The notes under the pieces: model-generated
Databases searched by the model: none
What the model was told of the DNA's origin: nothing
What the model saw: only the letters and a program-made list of their open reading frames with translations
Part shown: piece by piece, positions 39,381-49,549 of the stretch
How the letters are laid out: each line of letters starts with the position of its first letter
How positions within the stretch are numbered: the stretch's first letter is position 1
From: Rhododendron vialii
Lineage: Eukaryota > Streptophyta > Magnoliopsida > Ericales > Ericaceae
DNA length: 64,000 bases
NCBI RefSeq assembly: GCF_030253575.1
Contig: NC_080568.1
Location: 25,299,501 to 25,363,500 of the forward strand
Direction of reading: 5' to 3'
Translations under genes and position numbers: made by a program

Positions 39381-42300
39381 ATGGCCGTGATTGTCCTGTG
39401 TTTAGTGCTTTTCTTGGCCGTGACTGGTCATTCTGGTAACCCCAACTCCTGGATTCTTGAGTCCTTTCAGTTTCTCTCTCCTCTCGACAACCTTTACTTC
39501 TCATTTTTCTTGAATGGGTTTCCAGCATACTGCCCCTTAATTTGTTTACCTTTTGCCACTGCAAACCCAAAAAAAAATTATTTTTAAGCATTTTTTGTGA
39601 ACAAATTTGGTCCTTTTTCCTCAGTGGGGTTTGATATTTCTTTCTGTTACATTTACTGGTGTAAATTTTGTTGTATTAAAATGTTTTTTTTTAAAGCCCT
39701 TTATTTCCATGTCCTTTTTCTTCTTCTTGTTCTGTAGTTGCAGTATTATTTATCTCAGTTTTTTTTTTTCAGATTGGTGTTCATCACTCTGCTAGTCTGC
39801 TAATCCCTGTAACTATTGTATTAAATAAAATAAAAGAGTAAAGATTATTGTCTTTATTGTTTCTTTTCACGTAGTGGGTGTTTGATAGTCTTTCTTTTCA
39901 CTATTAAGGAGAAAAAGCCCTTCAATTTGCACACCCTTTTCTTCTTCATCTTTTTTTTTTCCTTTCTGTTGTTAACTGTCATATGAGTTTGTATGAGCTG
40001 ATCTGAACGTATCTTTTTTCAATTTGATCACCGGACGTCCGGGCCAGCTTTTGCGTAGCCCGACTAAGGCCGGGCCAGCTTTTGCGTAGCCCGACTAAGT
40101 CCGGGCCCTTAAGCTTAAGTTAACAACCTAGCAAACCTCCCTAGACCCCAAGGTTTGGAATCTTTTGGCCTTTGTGGGATTCGAACGACTAACTCCGGGC
40201 CCTTAAGCTTGAGTTATCGACCGGACAAACCTCCCTTTTGACCCGAAGGTTTGGAATCTTTTGGCTTTTGTGGGATTCGAACTTGCGACCTCTCGGAAAA
40301 GCCTTTTATTGCTTTCTCGTACATGTTTGGCCAAACCCGTTCGGATTACTGATCTGAAATCTAACTCTCTTTTTTTCAGAGGCAAGCTACTGTGTGTGTA
40401 AAGATGGACTGGGTGACACAGTTTATCAAACAAACATTGATTATGCCTGTGGAAATGGAGCTGATTGTTCAACAATCATGCAAAATGGCGCTTGCTATCA
40501 ACCAAACACCAAGAAGGACCACTGCAACTATGCTGTCAACAGCTACTTCCAGAGGAAGAACCAAATCAATGGGTCCTGTGATTTTACTGGCTCCTGCACC
40601 GTCGCTTCAACTCTCGCCAGTAAGCCTCCTTGAAAAAGATTAGGCTGCATATGGATCCAAGATCCAAAATTAGAGACCCATGAATCCATTGCCCCACAGA
40701 GTCCTAATTTGTGTTGTTTGCTTTTTCTTCTTTGTGATTTTGCAGGCTCTAATACCAATTGTGTTTATCCTGCAAGCCCCAGGTTTGTCCCTTTTCTCTT
40801 CTCCTCTCTCTATCAGAGAAAAAGTTATTCCATTATATTTTGGGGGGTATTTATGGCAATCTCCTTTCCCTGTCTAAAGACTGTTCTAGAGCCCTTTTGG
40901 ATGGAAATAAGAAAAGAAAACAAAAAAGGTTATGATTTCTTGCCAAATCATTCATTTGGATTGTGTATTTTTGGTGAGAAAAGTTCAAAAATAGAATGAT
41001 TGGGGACTAGATAGGTTTTGTTGTTCTGTTGTTGTTGGTTGGTGACTCCTCTCGTTTCTCACCCAATCTTACAAAGAATGGGGAGATTTGGTGAGAAAGG
41101 GCCCCAAATTTTAAGATGATGACTATGAAGGAAAAGTAATATTTTGAGTGATGATACCATTTTTTTCCTATGACCTTTACTTGGAAACAATCTACCAGCT
41201 GTTAAAATCTTTCTTAAAGGAATAAGAATCTTTCATTGGTGTGATCTTCTGTAAACCAGAGAATCTTCCAGCTTCCTGTTTTGGGTGGAACTTGCATATC
41301 TCATAGGTTGTTTGGGTTTGGATTTGGATTTTGGTGTAGGTTAGGTATAGCGTATTACATCCAATTTCTTTCCATTTGAATACTGTGTTCTAAAATGTTT
41401 GTCTCGTACGCAAAACGAGAACTTAAAAGTTATGTAATTTTTTCAAAAAAAAAGTAATAACAAAAAGTACTATTATCTATTTTTAAGTATTCGTTTTGCG
41501 GATCGGACAAATATTTTTAGAACGATGGTAGAACCAATCTTAGCGTTCCCCTAATCTTGTGCACTGAGATCTGTTTGTATCAGTGGAGTGCATTTTCCGA
41601 TTATTAGACATGACAAACCGAAAATACAACCAAACACTGATACAGATAAATTTAATTTTGGTACAGTCGGTTTGAACTTTGAACTCCTCTAATATTAGAT
41701 ACTAGCGCCTTGCCCATTCGATGAACGGGGAAAGAAACAAGACATTAGTGAGAACCTTTTTCCTATATATTTGACATTTCGTAAAAAAATGTAGAATAAT
41801 GAATACAAAATTGGGAAAATTCCATGTAGGAGAGAGTTAGAGAGAGATCTTCTTCTTATTTTATTTTAAGTAATTACATTCTCATAGTATATAGTATAGA
41901 TAGCGGAAATTCTAATCGCAATGAAAATTTGCAGGGAACCACGCAAGAAAAAATGCTTTTGGGCCCATTTTGGGTCTTAGAAAAATCTAAAAAAATATCC
42001 ATAAATTTTTGAATATTATTTTATAGGGCCCTGGAAAACATCAGCTCCAATGGATAAATATTACTTTTGGATTCGTAGGAGCGCTGCTTAGTTCGCCCCT
42101 ACGAATCCAAAAGTAATACTTACCGATGTCCGTTGGAGCTGATTTTTTATAAGGTCCCATAAAATAATATTCAAAAATTTATGAATGTTTTTCTAGATTT
42201 TTGTGGGATCCGAAATAGGCCAAACGCGTTTTTTTTTTGCGTGGTTCCCTACAAATCTTCCTTGCGAATAACAGGGCTTGAATGGAAATAGCAGGGCTTG

Positions 42301-43658
42301 AATGGAAAGTAGATCTAGCAACCAATTTGAAGATTTATTTCTTCTATTGTAAGTCATGGTCTGTTGAGCTGTCATGATGTTAAATCTTTATTTGTTGGCA
42401 TGTGCCTTATTTTCCTTGCAAAGATAGTCTGTCCCTTTTTGGAAACATTTCATCTCCGGTAGTATTGACTAAAACAAATTCCCAAACATAGTGCTAATCA
42501 ACAATCAACCTTTCTTGAGAGATGGTGAAAATTCAGAATAATCTCGGAAACGTAATAATGACTACAAAATAAAAAGACCACTTTACACTCAATCATAAGA
42601 CGATTCGATTGGCGCTCTAAACTTACGTCACGTGCTCGAAAAGGACTTTCCCCTCCTCTTGAATCTTGTATATGCGGTTTCCACACCACACCAATGCAAG
42701 CTCTAATGGCTCACGGAGTAATCATTCAACGTAGTTTATATTTATTTTGAACTGTGTGGGTGGCACCATCAACTTAAGTGACGAGCTCCCCGTATTAAGA
42801 CAGACTTGTAATGCACCATATTAAGCCTTGTAATATAAGACCTGAAGCCGAATTCACTCGTGTTTTCAGAGGAAAAACTGTAGTGACTTTTCTTTGTTAT
42901 TGCCTCTCTTTCACTTATGGTTCAGCGAGTCATTGTTTGTTCTCGTCTGGGCTTGGAAGCATGATACTTTCAACCTTAACGATTACTTCCGTCTAAGAAA
43001 GTTCCATTACCTATCAGAGTTGCACGCTACTGCGACACCATCAATGAGTAAAAGTTTCATGTGTAAAAGAGTCGGGACAAGAAGTTAATCGCTATGTTTG
43101 TGATAGTATGACGTTTTTTGATACCATGAATTTGAGAGTGGTTTTCAGGTTACGTCATTTGGATTGTTGGGCTCTAGATTTTTTACCACTCTAAAGATCA
43201 GCTCGTTACAGTACTTTTTTCTGGCCTTCGTATAGACACAGTTTGTTAAGTCGATCCGCGTAAATCTCATTGTTATTGTTCTTTCATCAAGTATTTGTCG
43301 AATTGTTCAAAAATTTACTATTCTCACTTTTTTTTTTTCTTTTCCCACGTTTATGATACATGTGTTTGCATTATAATTCAGCACTGCAGGAACCATAGGC
43401 ACCACCCCATCAACAGGCACAGGCACAACACCATCAACAGGCACAACTACAGGCACGACCCCGACCACCACGACCGGCGGCACCACCAGCACAACTCCCT
43501 CCTCCGTCTTCGGCCTCGGCCCCACCGGGAGCGGAAGCATAACCAACACAGACAGCAAGGCCACCAGTGTGACACTCCACCAAACCAAGCACCTGCTTTG
43601 CTCACTCACCCTAACCCTGCTGCTTTCTGGCCCCATGCTTTTTAGCCTTTTGAAATGA
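39381..43658 (+). CDS. X8-domain GPI-anchored protein (PDCB-like)
   Basis: X8 (CBM43) domain proteins bind beta-1,3-glucan. The GPI-anchored members act as plasmodesmal callose-binding proteins at the cell wall/plasma membrane. Four exons, 39381-39435, 40380-40619, 40746-40782 and 43382-43658, splice in frame to 202 aa. Residues 1-18 are a signal peptide (MAVIVLCLVLFLAVTGHS). The X8 domain follows, with its six-cysteine pattern: SYCVCKDG, IDYACGNGADC, GACYQPNT, HCNYAVNSYFQ, NGSCDF and TNCVYP. A Thr/Gly/Pro/Ser-rich linker (TTPSTGTGTTPS type) leads to a hydrophobic C-terminus, LCSLTLTLLLSGPMLFSLL, fitting a GPI-attachment signal. Length and architecture are normal. From memory this corresponds to At1g26450. 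Intron 1 holds a SINE-like repeat and intron 3 (2.6 kb) a foldback element. Confidence 0.92.
40020..40310 (-). mobile_element. tRNA-derived SINE-like repeat, internally duplicated
   Basis: On the minus strand GTTCGAATCCCACAAA occurs twice, at about 40181 and 40269; it is a good RNA polymerase III B-box. The other end holds two direct copies of CCGGGCCAGCTTTTGCGTAG CCCGACTAAG (40039-40100, plus strand), and the central GGGCCCTTAAGCTT segment is also doubled. The wording resembles the SINE-like repeats near 48175 and 54105. It lies in X8 intron 1, antisense. Confidence 0.6.
41925..42258. mobile_element. Long-TIR foldback element in X8 intron 3
   Basis: The left arm starts ATTTGCAGGGAACCACGCAA and the right arm ends TTGCGTGGTTCCCTACAAAT. 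Inner parts also mirror each other (AATTTTTGAATATTATTTTA; ATTACTTTTGGATTCGTAGG) around the loop GCGCTGCTTAGTTCGC. Arms are about 155 bases each with moderate divergence. Target duplication is not clear. Confidence 0.8.
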
Positions 43659-44059
43659 CTTGGGGATGGTATTGAGAGCCACTTCAGCTTTTGGTTAAGA
43701 GCATGTGATTCTAGTGGGGATGGTGGGGTAGGCAGCAGGGAATCGTCTGGACACCACTTAGCTAGCTAGGGTCCTTTTTGTTTTGTTCTTCCTATGAAAA
43801 GAGAGGTGGGAATAGGATTCCTTTTTCGAGTGGTGTTCTCATTGGGGGTAGAGAAGAACCTGATCTCTTCTTTTTAAGATTTTTCCTTCTTTTCTTGTGT
43901 ATCTAAGAGAGAGAAGCCAGCAGTAGTATATTTTTTATTTAGTTTTAATGAGAATATGGTTACCCCATTTATATTATAGATTATTTGATTATCGATAGTT
44001 GTGTTTGTGTGTATGTGTGTGTGCACGCTCACGCAAAACCCTCTATTTCTGGGGATTCG

Positions 44060-44256
44060 GGGTTCTGTAGTGCACCTTCCGCATTACACGTGCTGATCCG
44101 ACCGTCTATTTCGGCAATGGACGGCTTGGGTTTTAATCCGAACAATGGACGGTTCGGATTCGTAGGAACTCGGATTTAATCCGAGCTGTTCATGTCGATA
44201 TTGACGGTAGATCGGTCATACTACACGGTGTAGTGCGGCTGCCTCACTACAGCCCT
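44060..44256. mobile_element. TIR element (CTGTAGTG ends)
   Basis: CTGTAGTGCACCTTCCGCAT on the left faces GTGCGGCTGCCTCACTACAG on the right. Internal words CCGACCGTC/ GACGGTAGATCGG are also inverted. A decayed relative follows at about 44390-44540 (GGTCGTTTATTTCGACAATG, CTACAGTCC). It has no coding frame. Confidence 0.6.
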
Positions 44257-44654
44257 TCCCAATCCCTATTTCTAGCTCCTCTACCGGTAAAAACAATAGT
44301 AATAAAAGTTGACCGTTCGAGAAATGGATCCTAATTGCACATTTGCACGCGATGATGAGAATGCAAGTTGCCAGCCCAATCTCCACAGTTCTATAAGTAC
44401 CAAGGATTCTATAGAGCAGTCGAATCGGTCGTTTATTTCGACAATGGATGATTCAGATTAATGGGAGTTTAGATTAAATTCAAACCACCGACGTGAATCG
44501 GCTACCTACAGTCCCTCTGTAGCATGGACTGTACTACAAGATTTTCAAATTCTGTTCAAGCAACCTACTCTTACCAAGTGTTTTTCATTAAATATTCTGG
44601 CTTCCGTCGTGACCGGGAAGATCTTTCTGTTGGCTTGTCAATTTTCCGTCGGGA

Positions 44655-45722
44655 TGTTTTTTAGGCCCCGTTCCAGAACCAAAATAAAATTTCTTATTTT
44701 TTAAGAAGGCAATTTTAAGTTCAAAAATTATGAACTATTGAAATCTAAAAATATGCAACATGGATCTTGTTTGAAAGATTTCAATGAGATCTTTTATACA
44801 TTGCAAAAAATTATTTTTGAGTGTGAAAATGTGAAATAAGCTGCATATTTTTTAAGAAGGTTTTTTCAATTCAAGGGTCAAGATTACCCTAGTATCTCTA
44901 GCGTCAAAACTCATATGGTATTCTACGGGCATTCAATTATTCCCCAAATATTTCCCAATTATCACATTTCAAGCACAAATTTACCAAGTTCCAAACATTA
45001 GTACAATTTGATATCGTAACTTTAATAACAGGTGCAGGTTCAAAGAACTATCAGATTCATAGCGTTAATCAAAGAACTCATTTTGTATTTCTTCTAAAAT
45101 ATTTTTTCTGTAAAAATTATCTTACGTTCAATTACTTACTCTTACAATTTCTTTCTAATTTCCATAACTCAATCTTAATTTCAACTTTCTTACATATAAG
45201 AACAACTACATCAATGAGTACACGACACAGTGTGAAGCACATGTGGACATACACTAGTATCAGTAAAAAAAAAATTCCCATGAGCTACATAATAAGATAA
45301 TATCAGCGAAAAAAAACCATGCTGAAAGAAAAAAAATTACTGATATAATATTATTAGTAAACAATTCTCATGAGATATATGATATTGGTCGAAAAAAATC
45401 TTCATGAGCAAAATATAAAATAAAAAAAATTCAGAGGCAAGTTTAACGGGGAGAGAAGACGCCATTCAAAAGATTAATAAATTTTTTGTAACAACTTTGA
45501 AAATTAATGAATTTTTTTCACCGTTTAAAAAAACGGAAAGGGAAGACACTTATGTAATTGAGAAATATTTGGGGAGTAATTGGGTGCTGTATAATACCAA
45601 ATGAGCTTTAGGGCTTGAGTTACTAGGGTAATCTTGACCATTAAATTGGAATTGAAGGATCCTCCAATTTTCTATGGATTGGAGAGTAGCCGGGCTCTCT
45701 GAAACTGGGCCTAAGTTTGGGA
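44655..45722. mobile_element. About 1.07-kb long-TIR non-autonomous element
   Basis: Outer ends TTAGGCCCCGTTCCAGAA and CTGAAACTGGGCCTAA are inverted. Further in, GGTCAAGATTACCCTAGTA, CATATGGTATT and CCCCAAATATTTC on the left (44876-44964) match the reverse complement of 45566-45643. The interior is AT-rich with no transposase frame. Target duplication was not resolved. Confidence 0.6.
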
Positions 45723-46360
45723 AAATTTCAAAAAAAATCCTTGAACTTGGTGCGGCCGTATGGGACTCTGATAAATGCAAGAAGAAAAAAAAAGTTGTGG
45801 AAACGTGGCTGGCCTTGGTCTCTCAGGGTGTCAATTAGCTTTCTTCTTTGGAACAAAGGGGTTTTTGGGAGGAATCTTGGATCCATTATCATTGAATGCA
45901 TCTGGAAAAGCATAAACTGGAACCCACCAAAGAAAATGAAGAGACAGGAGTCAATATTTGGGGCTATTATTATATCTCTGAAAGAGACATATACTCGTAT
46001 AATATTATAAGCCTGTTTTTAATTCATCTCGAGACATAAAAAAAAAATCAGGAGGAGGATTAATTGAACACGGCTCAAAAGTTGTTCCGCCCCCTTTATA
46101 GTTACGTTTCTAATTTGTTTTGATGGAGAAGAAAGAAATACTGTATGCGTTAGCAAGTGAATTTACAACGTTGTCCTCTCGATATAAAAGTTCTTTGAAA
46201 AAACAATCGCCCGCCAGTGGAAGGCTTTCTGTGTAGAGATGGACTGGGTTTTCTGCGTAGAGATGGACGTTACGTAGAGTTAATCAGTCCCTGTTATAGC
46301 CGGTCTTAAGGCTTGGCGAAAAAATTACCTATAAATGCAAATTTACATAGGCTCGCAAGC

Positions 46361-47108
46361 AATGTTATTAATTCCGTACCGTACCGGCCGGTACGTACCG
46401 GATTTCAAAAAAACCGGTACCCTAACTCATCAATACCGTTCCGGACCAAATACCGATCAATACCGGCCGATACCAGTCATCTCGGAAAATACCGGCCGGT
46501 ACCGGCGTACCGGGAATTTCGGCCGAGATTTTGCAGCATTTTTTTTTTTTACGGTCATGTTATCATTTTTGGTCAAAAAAAGGAAAAAAAAATGTTTCAG
46601 ATTTTTCTCTTTAGGTTATCTTAACCCCAAAAAAAATAAAGAAAACGTTTTTCAGAATTTTAACAAAACGTGGGCTTAACCATATTACGTGCGCGAGGCT
46701 CAAATCCCGGATTTGCATCCCCCCTACGCGCGAATAACCCGTGACGCGCACCCGGTTTATTGGTTTCCGAATCAATTTTTCCACATTGTCTTCGGCCACG
46801 GCCCATTTTCCCGAGCGCGCGAGACCTTTCCTTAGGTCCTCATTTACAAGTCCACTAGTGTGCAAAATCATTTAAAGTGGAAAAGAATTTTGTAACTAAG
46901 CAATGTGGGACTAGAGAATCTCTAATAGAAATATTTTATGATGAATTGTATGATATGGGGGATTTTTTTGAATTATAATTATATATAATTATTATATATA
47001 TTGTAGTTGCGGTAAATCCGAAACGGTACCCGGTACCTGATCGGTACCGGTACGTACCGTATCGGTAGGAAAACCGGTACCCTGTCCGAAACGGTATTCA
47101 GAACTATG
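46361..47108. mobile_element. Mutator-like non-autonomous element, CGGTACC-rich
   Basis: The sequence CTCGCAAGC (with flanking matches) is directly repeated on either side (46352-46360 and 47109-47117), a 9-bp-class target duplication. The ends AATGTTATTAATTCCGTACC and, on the right, the reverse complement of CGGTATTCAGAACTATG are degenerate TIRs. Both sub-termini are dense in CGGTACCGG words. A relative is nested in an LTR at 52611-52970. Confidence 0.75.
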
Positions 47109-47159
47109 CTCGCAAGCAAAAGAATAAAAAAAAATAGTAAAGAAGTGTGACTATAAAAA

Positions 47160-47346
47160 GGGGATTGATTTTCACTCCCCTTTTAGCCATTCACATTCCT
47201 TTTTTTTTAATCCACTTGAATTTACTATCTTGCCCTTCATTCAATACACTTCTTCACACATGTAAGGACAATATTGTAAATTCACTTGGATAAAAATGAA
47301 AAAAGGAAGTGTGGATGGCTAAAAGGGGAGTGGAAATTATTTTCCT
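47160..47346. mobile_element. Foldback MITE with TATAAAAA target duplication
   Basis: The arms CACTCCCCTTTTAGCCAT and ATGGCTAAAAGGGGAGTG are exactly inverted, and neighbouring segments also mirror each other. TATAAAAA flanks both ends (47152-47159, 47347-47354), compatible with an 8-bp hAT-type duplication, although the target is low-complexity. Confidence 0.7.
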
Positions 47347-48174
47347 TATAAAAAAGGAGAACGGTGAATTATACTTCTCCAAACTCCTTTGTTCTATTAT
47401 GTTTAGCGCTATGGCACCACCTCTCAATTTCATACTTCATTTAATTTATGAATTGATATGAATAATTTATAGAGGATAATAGTGATAGCTATGAATATAT
47501 ATTTTTAATTTTGCCAGAAACCCAAAATTCACACTCCTTTTTAGTAGTAGTTTTAGAAAATAAAAAGACCACAAAGCCCTCCAAGCTCCAAGACATTGAG
47601 TTCAAGGTTCGGATGAGGGTTGGTGGCTATGGTTGTGGAAAAGAGAAAATTAGAAAAGAGAAAGGGGAATGAAAAGGAAATAGGAAGTAAACTGATGGTA
47701 TTTGAGCAACTTCATCATATAATTTAACGGAGAGAAATAGAGCTGTTTGATGGGGGACGTCAATGTGATTCCAAAGAATAAAGGGGTACGTGATAATTTT
47801 GAAGAAACAGAGGGGTGTCAGTGAAATTTACACTAGAAAACTTAAACTGGCCAAACGAGGTGGCACTCCAATGAACCTGGACAGATAAAGAGTTTTTTTT
47901 TTTTTTTCATAACCGGATATCCGAGCCAGCTGATTCGCACCTTGACTAAGTTAAACTCTCTTACACACGCCTTGGACAGATAAGTTAAACTCTCTTACAC
48001 GTGCAATCAGTTACTAATTTACTAGTCATTGCCGGTACAACTAACCCATCTCAGATTAAATATACAACTCCTTCCATTTTATCTTTCTTCTATCCAGCTT
48101 ATCTCATGTTCTAAGGTGCTAACAAATACACCTTTCAATATTCTATTGACTCCTACTATTGTACTCCTAGATAA

Positions 48175-48400
48175 TATAGGTGTTCGGACCAACTTACGCG
48201 CACATTGACTAATCTTGAGGGGTCCAATCCCATCGCCCACTTGCAGAGAACCCAATTAAAGTTGGAGTAAAGCTCCATATGGACTGGCTTCAAATGAGTT
48301 GATAGCACCTAAATTTCAAACCTGATACCTCGTGAGGTATCAAACCCCTAACCCCCCAGGTTGACCACTACTCCAACCCATTGGGGTTGCCAGGAGAGTG
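48175..48400 (-). mobile_element. tRNA-derived SINE-like element
   Basis: On the minus strand, TGGGTTGGAGTAGTGGTCAA resembles a pol III A-box region, and GGTTTGATACC about 40 bases on resembles the B-box. The 3' part has the words GCGCGTAAGTTGGTCCGAAC (minus), which are shared with the repeats at 40020-40310, 47918 and 54105. There is no poly(A) and no sure target duplication. Confidence 0.55.
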
Positions 48401-48767
48401 GGTGCCGGCCTTTGGATGCACTTTTCTTAGAAATAATGCCAATTTTCAATCCCTTCGCAACGCTTTTCTTATCAATAGATTATCTCTTGTTGGCATGAAA
48501 ACATATGAATAACTTAGGACCTTGGATCTCTTTCTTGGGTTGCGCCTGGTAGTGATTGTGGTGGCTATACTGTAGCAAATTCTCAATATGAGGAGTAATG
48601 AAATTTGTACATCAAGTGACATTCCCTTGGAGAGAAACAAACGAAAGAAAGGGAATGAAAGCAGTTAGTTTGCAAAGAAGGGTGCGCTTCCTCCCACTAA
48701 AAAGGGAAAGCTGACGCACCAGCAAACAGATAAAGACGCCACAACCTTCAAAGGTGCTAGTTTAATC

Positions 48768-48935
48768 ATGGTTGAACCTGGACAAGAGAAAGAGGAGAGG
48801 AGACTGAGCGAAGCAGCCCCTGACTATCCCGAAAGGGGGACTGTGCAGCCGAATCCCCCTAGCCCTGCTCCTAAAGGGACTCCTAATAGTAATGGTGGTG
48901 GAGGGATCGAGAGGTACGCATGCAGGTACTATTGA
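48768..48935 (+). pseudogene. Possible C2H2 zinc-finger gene fragment
   Basis: A 55-codon frame with an ATG reads as a Glu-rich start (EPGQEKEEERRLSEAAPDYP), a Pro-rich middle and GGGGIERYACRYY before a stop. In plant single-finger C2H2 proteins a similar lead-in (RYACRYCFR...) is followed by the QALGGH finger. Here the similarity ends at the second cysteine position and a stop follows. It may be a captured or decayed N-terminal fragment. A second short frame (48920-49027, ending YEDVLKPF) overlaps it and is not recognised. Confidence 0.3.
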
Positions 48936-49549
48936 TCAAGGATGCTATTAACTTCTTCGTCTCTCAGGTAGTTAAAGTTGAGAGCTTGCAGGTTGTCCCT
49001 TACGAAGATGTCCTCAAGCCTTTCTAACATCACTCGAAATCTACTTTGTTGGATCAGTTAGAAATTACTCTAGTTTGAGTTCATGTCTCTCTCTGATGAA
49101 CTTGCTCTTATTTTTTTTCTTTATAGGGAGTCCTGCGAAGTTAATAAATGTCAAAATGTTATAGAGTTCACTATGTGAACAGTTTATCTTATAGTACTGA
49201 ATAGAGAACAGAGGGACACAGCATGCTTACTGAGAAGTATACTTTTCGAAAGCCTTGTTTCTTTACAAGATGCTTTTCCATTGGAAAATCAAAGCTTCTT
49301 CAGGATCTCAGCTTCCATAATCAATTAAAAAAGCTACCGGTTTATTCAAAAGAATCAAAACAACAGATTATGGTAGATAAAATCGAACTAATTGGCCGCT
49401 GTAAAAGTAGCTGCAGATAGTCAGCTACTAACCCCCACCCCAAAATGGAATGAAAAACAATTACTACAAATGCAATCAAATAAACAAAGTTGAAGAAAAT
49501 TTAAAAGGAGAAGAGAGAGAACCTCTAATAGCTGGTGCACAATTGGCCC

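Larger units (their letters stand above)
43659..49549. other. X8-to-hydrolase intergenic repeat region
   Basis: Besides the elements listed separately, the region holds the X8 3'UTR (to about 43980), SINE-type words at 47910-47990 and AT-rich spacer. Apart from the zinc-finger-like fragment I see no gene. Confidence 0.5.

Noticed and set aside
40265-40280. tRNA gene suggested by a B-box
   Set aside because: No cloverleaf or intact A-box at the right distance; it fits a SINE-like repeat better.
43307-43636. 109-aa Val-rich minus-strand frame
   Set aside because: It is the complement of the Thr/Gly-rich X8 linker exon.
45717-46010. 97-aa plus-strand frame
   Set aside because: Lys/Ile/Trp-rich, no recognisable motif and no splice context; probably chance in AT-rich spacer.
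46313-46679. Plus-strand frames of 103 and 114 aa
   Set aside because: They lie in the CGGTACC-rich end of a Mutator-like element and have no family character.
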